DNA from: an uncultured Anaerolineae bacterium
GTDB taxonomy: Bacteria; Chloroflexota; Anaerolineae; Anaerolineales; Villigracilaceae
Direction: 5' to 3'
DNA: 36,309 bases
Assembly: GCA_903908605.1 (NCBI GenBank)
Contig: CAIVSQ010000365.1
Coordinates: 1-36,309, forward strand
Shown here piece by piece: positions 8,119 to 17,243 of this stretch (position 1 is the stretch's first letter; the number at the start of each line of letters is the position of its first letter). Both the position numbers and the translations under genes were made by a program. Below the pieces are notes generated by a model. That model was given only the letters and a program-made list of their open reading frames with translations. It made no database searches and was not told where the DNA came from.

Positions 8119-9438
8119 ATGAAAACAGATATCGCCTACAACCTCGCCTTGGATTATCTCTACAGCTTTGTAGATTACAGCCTAAAACACTCTTCAGAGA
8201 TGGCCAAGGCTGATTTTAACCTCAATCGTATGCGGGCTTTAATGGCTGAATTGGGAAACCCGCAGGATAGTTACCCGAGCATCCATGTCGCCGGCACAAA
8301 AGGCAAAGGCTCCACCTCTGCCCTGTGCGCCTCAGCATTGCAAGCATCCGGGCGCAAGGTGGGTCTCTACTGCTCACCGCACTTGTTGGATTATACTGAA
8401 CGCATCCAAATCAACGCGATCCCCATATCCCACGCGGAGCTGGTGCACCTGGTGGAATTAATCAAACCGGCCGTGGCCAAAACCCCAAAGCTGACCACGT
8501 TTGAAATCACCACTGCACTGGCATTTATGCATTTTGCTCGTCAAAAAGTGGATACCGCGGTGATCGAAGTCGGGCTGGGTGGCCGCCTGGATGCCACCAA
8601 TATCATCACTCCCAGAGTGTCGGTCATTACATCACTTTCCTATGATCATACTGCCGTACTGGGCAACACTCTGACCCAAATCGCAGGTGAAAAAGCCGGG
8701 ATTATAAAGACCGGCGTACCAGTGGTATCTTCCATCCAAAAGGACGAGGCATTGAAAGTCCTGGAAGCAATTTCGGCTGAACGTGGTTGCAAATTGACCC
8801 TGCTCGGTCGGGATGTACAGTATAGCGCGGGAGAACATACTCTCCAGGGACAGTCGCTCGAAGTAGCCATGGCCGGCGATGCCGCTCCACTCGGGGTGTT
8901 TATCCCACTGCTCGGTCAACACCAGGTGGAAAATGCCGCCACGGCTTTCGCCGCACTGGAAGAAGGCAACTTTGGATTAAGTGCAAGTGAAATTGTGCAA
9001 GGATTTGCACAAGTCCATTGGCCATGCAGGTTCGAGATTGCCTCACTCCACCCTGTGGTCATTTTCGACTCAGCGCACAACGAGGATGCGTTTATAAGGC
9101 TGGCCCAAACCGTTAGAACCTATTTCCCAGGTAAAAAAGTGGTTTTGATCTTGGGCATTTCGGAAGATAAACATCTTAAAGCCATGCTGACCGCCATCCA
9201 AGACGTAATTGATACCTTGATTATCACGCGCGCAAATCACCCACGCGCACTTGACCCCGCAAAAATCCATGAGATTGCCTTGGAAGTAGGCTTGGCGTGC
9301 GAATCAGTTTCTCCAGTTGAAGACGCTCTTGAGCGCGCGCTGGAAATTGTAAAATATAATGGTAGTATTATTGTTTCCGCAGGAAGCATGTTTGTAACAG
9401 CTGAAGTCAAATTGGCATGGCAAAAGAAAGCGATGTAA
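8119..9438 (+). CDS. folC: Bifunctional folylpolyglutamate / dihydrofolate synthase
   Basis: FolC is an ATP-dependent Mur-ligase-family enzyme that adds glutamate to dihydropteroate and further glutamates to folates. The P-loop is seen as GTKGKGSTS (residues 59-67), followed by the VGLYCSPHLLDYTERIQIN segment that contains the family's SPHL.....RI motif. Later motifs include VEVGLGGRLDATN-type (here VIEVGLGGRLDATN), GEKAGIIK and, in the C-terminal domain, FDSAHN. Its 439 residues fit the family. No Shine-Dalgarno sequence is visible and a promoter lies almost on top of the ATG, so translation probably starts on a leaderless message. The lon gene follows after 3 bases, so the two are very likely cotranscribed. 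Confidence 0.93.
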   Translation: MKTDIAYNLALDYLYSFVDYSLKHSSEMAKADFNLNRMRALMAELGNPQDSYPSIHVAGTKGKGSTSALCASALQASGRKVGLYCSPHLLDYTERIQINAIPISHAELVHLVELIKPAVAKTPKLTTFEITTALAFMHFARQKVDTAVIEVGLGGRLDATNIITPRVSVITSLSYDHTAVLGNTLTQIAGEKAGIIKTGVPVVSSIQKDEALKVLEAISAERGCKLTLLGRDVQYSAGEHTLQGQSLEVAMAGDAAPLGVFIPLLGQHQVENAATAFAALEEGNFGLSASEIVQGFAQVHWPCRFEIASLHPVVIFDSAHNEDAFIRLAQTVRTYFPGKKVVLILGISEDKHLKAMLTAIQDVIDTLIITRANHPRALDPAKIHEIALEVGLACESVSPVEDALERALEIVKYNGSIIVSAGSMFVTAEVKLAWQKKAM

Positions 9439-9441
9439 CGC

Positions 9442-11946
9442 ATGACAGAAAAGCGCAATACCCCCCAGGACAACTGGAACGAAGAAGACGAAGAAAATTT
9501 TAACATGGCTATTTCGCAGCGGACAGAGGAACTGTACCGCGTGCCAACCCATGAAACGGACGCAAACGGTATTTTTGAAGCGCTGGTGCTGCCCATGCGC
9601 GACCTGGTGGTTTTCCCACACATGGTTTCGCCAGTCTTTGTCGATAACGAAGCATCCATCCTGACCCTGCAAACCGCCCACGAGCGGAATCAAACCGTCA
9701 TCGGGCTAACCCAGAAAGACCCCGAAAAAGAATCACCTCGCGCAATTGATTTTCTCCAAATTGGCGTGGAAATGGCAGTCGGGCGCTTGTTAACCATGCC
9801 CGATGGAAACAGCTCCGGCCTGGTTCAGGGACGACGCCGGGTGGAAGTGGTCGAATTCACCCGTTTTACCCCCTACATCAAGGTCAAGGTTAAAGTCATT
9901 ACCGAAGTGGAAAAGGCCGACAAACAAGCCCAAGCCCTGATGCGTACCGCCTTGAGCCAGTTTGAACACTGCGTGCAGTTGAACCGGTCCATCCCTGAGG
10001 AAGCCCACCTGTTCGCACTCAATATCGCCGAACCGGGCTGGTTGGCCGATATGATCGCCACCTCCATCTCAGTTTCGTTTGATGAGCGCCAGAAGCTATT
10101 GTTGATGCCAGATCCCAAAGCACGCCTGGAACGCATCAATGAATTACTGGCAGCCGAAGTGGATGTGCTCGAACTCGAAGAAGATATCCACACGCGCGTC
10201 CAGAATGAAGTGGACAAAAGCCAGCGTGAGTTTTACCTGCGCGAGCAGATGAAAGCCATCCAGAATGAGCTGGGAGAAGGTGATATCTGGACACGCGACA
10301 TCAGCGAATTACGCGAAAAGGTGGATAAAGCCAAGCTACCTGAGGAGGCCCGAAAAACCGCCCTCAAAGAAATCGAACGTCTCGGGCAAATGCCACCCAT
10401 GGCACCCGAGGTGGGTATTATTCGCTCTTACATTGAGTGGATCCTCGACCTGCCCTGGTCAGTGATGACCGACGATAACCTGGATGTACGCCATGCCGCT
10501 GAAGTGCTCGATAATGATCACTATGGACTGCAAAAAGCCAAAGATCGCATCCTGGAATTCATCGCCGTGCGCTCGCTGAAACCAAAAAAGGAACGACAGC
10601 CCATCCTATGCTTTGTTGGGCCTCCTGGTACGGGCAAGACTTCCCTCGGGCGATCTATCGCCGAAGCACTGGGACGAAAATTTGTAAGAATTTCCCTGGG
10701 CGGTGTGCGTGACGAAGCTGAAATTCGCGGTCACCGGCGCACATACATTGGCGCTCTGCCTGGTCGCATCATCCAAACCATGAAACGCGCCGGCAGCGGC
10801 AACCCGCTCTTTATGCTGGACGAGATCGACAAGCTGGGCAGCGACTTCCGTGGAGACCCCGCCTCGGCCATGTTGGAAGTACTTGACCCGGAACAAAACA
10901 ACTCTTTCAGCGATCATTACCTTGAAATTCCCTTTGATCTCTCCAAGGTCATGTTTGTCACTACCGCCAACAACCTGAATACCATCCCAGAAGCCCTGCT
11001 CGATCGCCTGGAAGTGATTGAATTTCCCGGCTACATTGAAGAAGAGAAAATGGCGATTGCAGACAGGTTCTTGATTCCACGGCAGATGGATGAAAACGGT
11101 ATGCACGAAACCAACCTGCGCTTTTCTGAAAACGCCTTGCAACGCATCATTCGCGAATACACCTATGAAGCTGGCGTGCGCAATCTGGAGCGTGAAATTG
11201 GACGCGTGATTCGTAAAGCGGCCCGTCTCAAGGCAGAAAAACGCGAATTTCCAACTATCATCACCCCCAACATGGTTGAAAAATTCCTTGGCCCACCGCA
11301 GTTTCTGCGAACCGAGGCCGAGCTGCGCGATGAAGTAGGTGTGGCAACCTCGCTGGCCTGGACTGAAAACGGTGGAGAAATTATGGCCATCGAAGTCGCC
11401 GTGCTGGAAGGCAAAGGCGGTTTGCAAATGACCGGCCAAATTGGCGATGTCATGCAAGAATCCGGCCAGGCCGCACTGACGTATATAAAATCAAAGGCGG
11501 ACTTGTTTGGCATTGAGCCTGATATTTTTGAGCGTATGGACATCCATGTTCACATGCCCGAAGGCGCTGTTCCGAAGGATGGTCCAAGCGCTGGCATTAC
11601 CCTGGCCACGGCCATCATTTCGGCCCTTACCGGTCGCCCGGTCTACCGTGAAGTAGGCATGACCGGTGAAATCACCTTGCGCGGGCGCATCCTGCCAATC
11701 GGTGGCGTGCGCGAAAAACTGCTGGCGGCTCACCGTACCGGGCTAAAAGTGGTCATGCTGCCCCAAAAGAATATGAAAGATCTGGTGGATGTCCCCAAGC
11801 GAGTCCGCACCGATTTGAAAATTATCCCGGTTGAGCACATGGACCAGGTATTACAGGTTGCCCTATACCCCGAACCGGTTGTTCAACCACCTCGTCCCCG
11901 AAAGCGCCCCGAGGAAAGCCAACAGCAGTACGGCGAAGAAGATTAA
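9442..11946 (+). CDS. lon: ATP-dependent protease Lon
   Basis: Lon is a homohexameric cytosolic AAA+ serine protease that degrades damaged and regulatory proteins. Domain order: an N-terminal substrate-binding LAN domain (about residues 45-240), a coiled helical part, an AAA+ module with Walker A GPPGTGKT at 393-400 and Walker B FMLDEIDK, then the Lon protease domain. The catalytic dyad is Ser716 in PKDGPSAGIT and Lys759 in GGVREKLLAA. Its 834 residues are normal for LonA. The first 40 residues are acidic and variable, so the exact start is less certain, and no strong ribosome-binding site is seen. It lies 3 bases after folC; an SDR gene follows after 24 bases. Confidence 0.96.
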   Translation: MTEKRNTPQDNWNEEDEENFNMAISQRTEELYRVPTHETDANGIFEALVLPMRDLVVFPHMVSPVFVDNEASILTLQTAHERNQTVIGLTQKDPEKESPRAIDFLQIGVEMAVGRLLTMPDGNSSGLVQGRRRVEVVEFTRFTPYIKVKVKVITEVEKADKQAQALMRTALSQFEHCVQLNRSIPEEAHLFALNIAEPGWLADMIATSISVSFDERQKLLLMPDPKARLERINELLAAEVDVLELEEDIHTRVQNEVDKSQREFYLREQMKAIQNELGEGDIWTRDISELREKVDKAKLPEEARKTALKEIERLGQMPPMAPEVGIIRSYIEWILDLPWSVMTDDNLDVRHAAEVLDNDHYGLQKAKDRILEFIAVRSLKPKKERQPILCFVGPPGTGKTSLGRSIAEALGRKFVRISLGGVRDEAEIRGHRRTYIGALPGRIIQTMKRAGSGNPLFMLDEIDKLGSDFRGDPASAMLEVLDPEQNNSFSDHYLEIPFDLSKVMFVTTANNLNTIPEALLDRLEVIEFPGYIEEEKMAIADRFLIPRQMDENGMHETNLRFSENALQRIIREYTYEAGVRNLEREIGRVIRKAARLKAEKREFPTIITPNMVEKFLGPPQFLRTEAELRDEVGVATSLAWTENGGEIMAIEVAVLEGKGGLQMTGQIGDVMQESGQAALTYIKSKADLFGIEPDIFERMDIHVHMPEGAVPKDGPSAGITLATAIISALTGRPVYREVGMTGEITLRGRILPIGGVREKLLAAHRTGLKVVMLPQKNMKDLVDVPKRVRTDLKIIPVEHMDQVLQVALYPEPVVQPPRPRKRPEESQQQYGEED

Positions 11947-11970
11947 TTCTAGCCAACCCCGGGAGTCACA

Positions 11971-12789
11971 ATGACCATCAACCTGAAAGACAAGGTCGTG
12001 TTGATCACCGGCGCATCCTCTGGCTTTGGAGGAGATGCAGCGCGCCTGTTCGCTGCCCAGGGTGCGCATGTCATCCTGGTCGCCAGACGATTGGAAAGAC
12101 TGCAAGATGCTGTCGAACGCATCCAGGCAGCCGGTGGCAACGCCATGGCTGTACCGGTGGACGTGAACAATCGTGCAGACATCCAAAACATGGTGCAGAA
12201 AGTTATTGAAATTTACGGGCACATCGACATCCTGTTCAATAATGCCGGATTCGGACGATTAAACTGGTTCGACGAATTGGAACCCGTCCACGACATCCAG
12301 ACCCAGGTCAATGTAAATCTGACCGGTCTGATGCAAGTCACTCATGCTGTTCTGCCAGGCATGATTGCGCGGCGTAGAGGGCATATCATCAATATCTCCT
12401 CTGTGGCCGGGTGGATTGCTGTTCCAATGTATACAGTCTACGCTGCCACCAAGTATGGGGTACGCGGCTTCACCGACGCGCTGAGACGGGAGGTAAGTAC
12501 CCTGGGCATCCATGTCTCTGGTATCTACCCCGGCCCTGCCCACACTGAATTCGGCCAAAACAGTCGCCCCAGTTCTTCCACAAGCAATTTTAAATTGCCT
12601 GAATGGTCCTTCCTTACTTCTGAATACGTGGCCAGCAAAGTCGTGCAGGTCGCCCTCCGACCCCGCCGGAATTTGATCCTGCCGTGGTGGTTCCGCTCTG
12701 TGCTATGGGCTGACGCGCTCCTGCCAGGTGGCGTGGATTGGTTCGTTAAACATTATTTTGTTCAAAAATACCGTCGCAATTCATCGTAA
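11971..12789 (+). CDS. Classical SDR-family oxidoreductase
   Basis: This is an NAD(P)-dependent short-chain dehydrogenase/reductase of 272 residues. The cofactor motif TGASSGFG spans residues 13-20, NNAG sits at about 90-93, and the catalytic Ser144, Tyr157 and Lys161 are all present (YAATK). An Arg pair after the second strand (VARRLERL) suggests a preference for NADP(H), as is usual when basic residues follow beta-2. A hydrophobic, basic C-terminus (about residues 228-272) resembles SDRs that associate with membranes and act on lipids, but the substrate is unknown. GGGAG lies 6 bases before the ATG. It is likely part of the folC-lon transcript. Confidence 0.88.
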   Translation: MTINLKDKVVLITGASSGFGGDAARLFAAQGAHVILVARRLERLQDAVERIQAAGGNAMAVPVDVNNRADIQNMVQKVIEIYGHIDILFNNAGFGRLNWFDELEPVHDIQTQVNVNLTGLMQVTHAVLPGMIARRRGHIINISSVAGWIAVPMYTVYAATKYGVRGFTDALRREVSTLGIHVSGIYPGPAHTEFGQNSRPSSSTSNFKLPEWSFLTSEYVASKVVQVALRPRRNLILPWWFRSVLWADALLPGGVDWFVKHYFVQKYRRNSS

Positions 12790-12864
12790 GAACATACCAC
12801 TTCTTGATTTCAACATATATTTTCGTGGACCAAAGCCATCTATCCCAAATACCAGGAGAAAACC

Positions 12865-13971
12865 ATGATCAAAGCAAGACTTGAGAAATTGTATAAGGCC
12901 ATGTCAGCCTCCCACCTGGATGCCGTCGCCATCAACCCTGGCCCAACCCTGGCTTATCTGACCGGTTTAAGTTTTCACCTGATGGAACGCCCAGTGGTGA
13001 TGTTTTTTGCCCCGGGCCAGGACCCGGCCTTTATCCTCCCAGAATTGGAAACCCCCAAGCTGGAACATCTGCCTTATAAAGTACAGGCATTCCCATATCC
13101 CGAGCTACCCGGGGAATGGGTAAAAGCCTTTTCAAAGGGTGTCCAGGCTCTCGGTCTGGCAGGCAAAGCCATCGGCGTCGAGCCGCGCGCCCTGCGCATC
13201 CTGGAATACCGTTTCATCGAAGCCGCCGCGCCTGGGTCTGTATTCCCAGATGCATCCACAGCACTCACCGCTCTGCGTATTACCAAGGACGCCGATGAAA
13301 TTGCCAAAATGCAACGCGCAGTTGTGATTGCTCAGGATGCCCTCAAGGCCTGCCTGCCCCTGGTAAAAATTGGTATGAGTGAAAGGGAGCTGGCGGCCGA
13401 ACTGACCATTCAGCTGCTGCGCAACGGCTCCTCTCCCGAAATTCCCTTCTCGCCCATTGTGTCCAGCGGACCCAACAGCGCCAATCCCCATGCATCACCT
13501 TCTGCACGCAAACTTCAAGCCGGCGACCTGTTGGTGGTAGATTGGGGTGCCGCGTATGATGGCTACATCTCCGACCTGACCCGCACCTTTGCAATTGGCC
13601 AGGTGGATGCGGAATACCAAAAAATCCACAAAATTGTCCAGGAATCCAACGCAGCCGGACGCGCGGCTGGCAAACCAGGCGCCCCCTGTGCCCATGTAGA
13701 CAAAGCTGCCCGTGACGTGATTGAGAATGCGGGCTACGGCGTTTATTTCACCCACCGCACCGGTCACGGGATCGGCATGGAAGGTCACGAAGACCCCTAC
13801 ATGCGTGGTGATAACATGCAAATTCTGGAACCAGGCATGTGTTACACCGTCGAACCCGGTATTTACCTGCCTGGCCGGAATGGGGTTCGCATTGAAGATA
13901 ACATGGTGATCACCGCTCAGGGTGTTGAAAGTCTTAGCGACATGGAACGGGAAATCCGGGTTCTTGGCTAG
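12865..13971 (+). CDS. M24-family aminopeptidase (Xaa-Pro dipeptidase-like)
   Basis: The protein is a pita-bread-fold metallopeptidase, probably cleaving Xaa-Pro bonds in peptides. A creatinase-like N-terminal domain covers about residues 1-135 and the catalytic domain about 145-365. The five metal ligands can be read as Asp226 (VDWGA), Asp237 (SDLTR), His301 (GHGIG), Glu330 (EPGIY) and Glu344 (RIEDN). The length of 368 is typical of bacterial PepQ/YpdF-type enzymes. AGGAGA lies 6 bases before the ATG. There is no signal peptide, so it acts in the cytosol. The peptide specificity cannot be decided from sequence alone. Confidence 0.92.
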   Translation: MIKARLEKLYKAMSASHLDAVAINPGPTLAYLTGLSFHLMERPVVMFFAPGQDPAFILPELETPKLEHLPYKVQAFPYPELPGEWVKAFSKGVQALGLAGKAIGVEPRALRILEYRFIEAAAPGSVFPDASTALTALRITKDADEIAKMQRAVVIAQDALKACLPLVKIGMSERELAAELTIQLLRNGSSPEIPFSPIVSSGPNSANPHASPSARKLQAGDLLVVDWGAAYDGYISDLTRTFAIGQVDAEYQKIHKIVQESNAAGRAAGKPGAPCAHVDKAARDVIENAGYGVYFTHRTGHGIGMEGHEDPYMRGDNMQILEPGMCYTVEPGIYLPGRNGVRIEDNMVITAQGVESLSDMEREIRVLG

Positions 13972-13997
13972 TCTTTACCAATGCGAATGGAACGAAC

Positions 13998-14555
13998 ATG
14001 CCCTCTTACTGTGAATATTGCCTTAACCACCCAGAAGACATCCTCAATCGCGGCTATCACGATTCACAATATGGTTTTCCAATTAGCGATGACAACGGGC
14101 TGTTCGAGCGCCTGATCCTGGAAATCAACCAGGCCGGGCTTTCATGGATCACCATTCTTAAAAAAGCAGATCATTTTCACCGAGCATATGATGGTTTTGA
14201 TATTCAGACAGTGGCCGGGTACGGCGAGGCTGAGACCGCCCGTTTATTGGCAGATGCCGGTATCATACGCAACCGCTTGAAAGTCAATGCGGCTATTCAC
14301 AACGCAAAAATAATTGAAACACTGCAAGCCGAGTTTGGATCATTCAAGAACTGGCTGGATGCAAACGCCCATCTTGATCACGCCGGATGGACAAAACTCT
14401 TTAAGAAAACCTTTGTCTTCACTGGTGGCGAAATCGTGAACGAGTTTCTAATGTCCACCGGTTACCTTCCCGGCGCTCACGATCAGGACTGTCCTGTATT
14501 TCTGGAAGTTGAAAAGCAACAACCCGCATGGATGAGTAAAGGCAAACAACGATGA
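13998..14555 (+). CDS. tag: DNA-3-methyladenine glycosylase I
   Basis: Tag removes 3-methyladenine from alkylated DNA, starting base excision repair. The opening (CEYCLNHPEDI..YHDSQYGFP), the segment FERLILEINQAGLSWITILKK and the C-terminal TGYLPGAHDQDC pattern are those of the Tag family. The zinc-snap ligands of the E. coli enzyme appear to be matched by Cys5, His21, His161 and Cys165. The N-terminal loop is a little longer than in E. coli. The length of 185 residues is normal. The stop codon overlaps the start of the next gene by 4 bases (ATGA), so the two are translationally coupled. Confidence 0.92.
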   Translation: MPSYCEYCLNHPEDILNRGYHDSQYGFPISDDNGLFERLILEINQAGLSWITILKKADHFHRAYDGFDIQTVAGYGEAETARLLADAGIIRNRLKVNAAIHNAKIIETLQAEFGSFKNWLDANAHLDHAGWTKLFKKTFVFTGGEIVNEFLMSTGYLPGAHDQDCPVFLEVEKQQPAWMSKGKQR

Positions 14556-15319
14556 AACATATCATTCCAACCGCCGAACCTTTTTTCTTTCCCGGATCAC
14601 GCACCGGCATCTTAATGGTGCATGGCTTTACCGGAACGCCCAAAGAAATGCGATTGATGGGCGAATACCTGCACAGGGAGCACAATTTTTCCGTCCTGGG
14701 AGTGCGTCTATCTGGTCACGCCACCAAGCCAGAAGATATGATTCGCTCCAGTTACACAGATTGGCTGGCATCCGTCGAGGATGGGTTTGCGATGCTCTCA
14801 GGGGCCACAGACTCGATCATCCTGATGGGGCACTCGATGGGCGGTGTTCTTTCGCTGACCAGTGCGGCCTCTCTGCCCGTAATTGGCGTTGTAGCAATGT
14901 CCACCCCGTACAAATTACCAGATGATCCGCGCCTCAGGCATATCGGCTGGATCAGTAAAATCACAACCTACATGCCCAAGACCAATGACGCTCCCGATGC
15001 CAGTTGGTTTGACAAGCAAGCCTTTAAAGACCACATCTCCTACCCACAGAACCCAGTGCATGCGATTGGCGAATTGAATAAATTGATCGACGAGATGCAC
15101 CTCGCCCTGCCGCAAATCAAGGTTCCAGTGCTGCTGATCCACTCTCACGATGATGATTATGTGATTAAAGACAGTATGCCGCGCATCCACGCCGACCTGA
15201 CCACCAGCGATAAGTCGATGGTTTGGATTGAAGAATCCGGTCATGTCATCACCCGGGATGCTCAACGCATGACCGTCTTCAAAACAGCCGCGGATTTTGC
15301 CAAAAGAATTTCTGCATGA
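14552..15319 (+). CDS. Alpha/beta hydrolase (carboxylesterase / monoacylglycerol lipase type)
   Basis: The 255-residue product has the alpha/beta-hydrolase fold and resembles the small carboxylesterases of the Est30 group. The oxyanion-hole region is LMVHGFTGTP (about 21-30). The nucleophile is Ser95 in GHSMGG, the acid is an Asp near 201-202 (HSHDDDYV), and the base is His231 (ESGHVI). No signal peptide is present. It overlaps tag and the following MFS gene by 4 bases each, so all three belong to one transcript. The natural substrate is probably a short-chain ester or monoacylglycerol, judged from the family only. Confidence 0.88.
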   Translation: MKHIIPTAEPFFFPGSRTGILMVHGFTGTPKEMRLMGEYLHREHNFSVLGVRLSGHATKPEDMIRSSYTDWLASVEDGFAMLSGATDSIILMGHSMGGVLSLTSAASLPVIGVVAMSTPYKLPDDPRLRHIGWISKITTYMPKTNDAPDASWFDKQAFKDHISYPQNPVHAIGELNKLIDEMHLALPQIKVPVLLIHSHDDDYVIKDSMPRIHADLTTSDKSMVWIEESGHVITRDAQRMTVFKTAADFAKRISA

Positions 15320-16467
15320 ACCCTTCCCTGATCTGGATCGCCGCAGCCCTTTTTACCTGGGGTATCGGGGAGGGCATGTTTTACATGTTCCAACCTTTCT
15401 ACCTGACCGAGCTGGGGGCTAACCCGGTCACAATTGGGTATATCCTCGGGGGTGCAGGTTTGGCCATGATGATCGCGCACGTGCCAGCGGGTTATCTATC
15501 TGACCGGATTGGTCGCCGGCCTATGCTAATCACCGCCTGGATATTCGGCGTCACTTCCACCTGGATCATGGCACTGGCGCCCAGTCTGCCGTTTTTTGTG
15601 GCTGGTCTTTTACTTTACGGGGTGACTGCCTTCGTTTCATCGCCGCTGAACAGTTACATCACCACGGCTCGTGGCTCTTGGAGCGTTGGACGAGCGCTTA
15701 CGCTCAGTTCGGCGACCTTCAACCTGGGCATGGTGTTAGGCCCATTTACCGGCGGCTGGATTGGCCAGCATTACGGTCTACGCAGCGTTTATTTTGTTGC
15801 CGGTGTATTGTTCCTGTTCTCCAGTGGTTTTGTATTTCTGATCGCCCCGCAAGCCCGGGAACGTCACGACCCAACCGCTCCCGGAACTGGACTGCTGAAT
15901 AACCGTCGTTATCTTGGCTTTCTTGCGCTGGGCTGGGTTGTTGTGCTGGCCATGTATTTACCGCAACCCTTCACTCCCAAATTTCTCCAGGATGTACGCG
16001 GTCTTTCACTGGAGCAAATTGGATTATTGGGCGCAATCGGCGGATTGGGTAATACGGTCATCACCTTCCTGATTGGCTTTTTCGACGCCCGGCTGGGTTT
16101 CATCTTAAGCCAGGTTTCAGTTGGTTTATACAGCGGAATTATCTGGAAGATGAATGGATACGGATGGTTCGCGAGCGCCTACTTCCTGCTCGGTGGATAC
16201 CGGGCGGCGCGTTCCTTGTTTATGGCCCAAATACGCCCATTGGTAAAACAATCCCAAATGGGCCTCGCCTATGGGATTGCCGAAAGTGTTCTGGGGTTCA
16301 CCAGTATCATCGCCCCGGTCATAGCAGGTTTTCTTTACCAACAGGATAAGGGCTCCATCTTTCCATTGGCATTTTTTAGTATCCTGACGGTTATTATGAT
16401 CAGTTTTTTCTTTGCCCCGCGCAGCATACATGAAGAACTACCCCTCAGACCCGAAACCATGGAGTAA
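15316..16467 (+). CDS. MFS transporter
   Basis: This is a major facilitator superfamily carrier of 383 residues with about 12 hydrophobic segments. The signature between segments 2 and 3 reads GYLSDRIGRRPML (about residues 58-70), matching the MFS motif A. The protein starts directly with a membrane segment and has a short cytosolic loop between its halves. It overlaps the hydrolase gene by 4 bases and is followed after 6 bases by a metallo-hydrolase gene. The substrate cannot be told; drug or metabolite export are both possible. Confidence 0.88.
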   Translation: MNPSLIWIAAALFTWGIGEGMFYMFQPFYLTELGANPVTIGYILGGAGLAMMIAHVPAGYLSDRIGRRPMLITAWIFGVTSTWIMALAPSLPFFVAGLLLYGVTAFVSSPLNSYITTARGSWSVGRALTLSSATFNLGMVLGPFTGGWIGQHYGLRSVYFVAGVLFLFSSGFVFLIAPQARERHDPTAPGTGLLNNRRYLGFLALGWVVVLAMYLPQPFTPKFLQDVRGLSLEQIGLLGAIGGLGNTVITFLIGFFDARLGFILSQVSVGLYSGIIWKMNGYGWFASAYFLLGGYRAARSLFMAQIRPLVKQSQMGLAYGIAESVLGFTSIIAPVIAGFLYQQDKGSIFPLAFFSILTVIMISFFFAPRSIHEELPLRPETME

Positions 16468-16473
16468 ACCATC

Positions 16474-17112
16474 ATGCCCCTGGAAATTGTCAGATTTATC
16501 CTTGGTCCCGTTCAAACCAACGCCTACCTGATCGCCGACAGCAGCAGCGGCGACGCAGCTGTCATTGACCCGGCCTGGGATGGCCAGGTTATCCTTGCCG
16601 AAGCCCAAAAACGCAATTGGCGCATCGCGCACCTTTGGTATACGCACGCCCATTTTGACCACATTGGCGGCGCTGGGGCCATAGCCGACGCGCTTAACCC
16701 CCTACCGATTGTGGCACTGCACCCTGCCGACCACACCTTGTGGAAAACAGGCGGGGGCGGAGCCAAGTTCGGTTTCAATATTGACCCTGGTCCTGAGCCT
16801 ACGGTTGATTTCAGCCAGGGCCAAATCTTGCACCTGGGCCAGAATGTGCTGGAGGTACGCCACACGCCCGGGCATACCCCTGGTCACGTGGTTATTTACT
16901 GCCAGGCTGACAAGGTATGTTTCTGCGGTGATCTAATTTTCTCCGGTTCTGTTGGGCGCACTGACTTGCCTGGCAGCAGTTCAGAGGCGTTGATAACCAG
17001 CATTCGCCAACAAATCTTTAGCATGCCCGATGACGTTGTCTTGTTCTCCGGTCACGGGGTAGAAACTACAGTTGGTGAAGAAAAATTTTTCAACCCGTTC
17101 GTAAGCCCATAA
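16474..17112 (+). CDS. Metallo-beta-lactamase-fold hydrolase (glyoxalase II-like)
   Basis: The 212-residue product is an MBL-fold hydrolase of the YcbL/glyoxalase II-like group. Metal ligands are visible as His58, His60, Asp62 and His63 (THAHFDHIGG), His134 (TPGHTPGH), Asp153 (FCGDLIF) and His194 (FSGHG). The extra domain that binds glutathione in true glyoxalase II is missing, as in YcbL-type proteins, so the substrate may be another thioester. GGAG lies about 10 bases before the ATG. It ends the tightly packed rightward run; no good terminator is seen before the riboswitch promoter. Confidence 0.9.
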   Translation: MPLEIVRFILGPVQTNAYLIADSSSGDAAVIDPAWDGQVILAEAQKRNWRIAHLWYTHAHFDHIGGAGAIADALNPLPIVALHPADHTLWKTGGGGAKFGFNIDPGPEPTVDFSQGQILHLGQNVLEVRHTPGHTPGHVVIYCQADKVCFCGDLIFSGSVGRTDLPGSSSEALITSIRQQIFSMPDDVVLFSGHGVETTVGEEKFFNPFVSP

Positions 17113-17221
17113 TGGAATAATCGTTCAGTTACCGTTCCAAACCGCCTTCATTCAAGACCACCTTACAAGACTGTAAGCGCTGCCGGTACCACGGTCCTAT
17201 TCCCAAGGGACATCCCGGTTG

Positions 17222-17227
17222 TATAAT
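17222..17227 (+). promoter_or_regulatory. TATAAT -10 box of the riboswitch promoter
   Basis: A perfect TATAAT lies here and would start transcription near 17234, just ahead of the cyclic di-GMP aptamer. The -35 region is poor (TTCCCA at 17200-17205, spacing 16), so an activator or another sigma factor could be involved. Confidence 0.55.
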
Positions 17228-17243
17228 ACAGTGGCATCCGTAC

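Noticed and set aside
10606-11457. Long open frame of 283 codons opposite lon
   Set aside because: It lies wholly antisense to the conserved AAA+ and protease regions of Lon and has no recognisable protein pattern.
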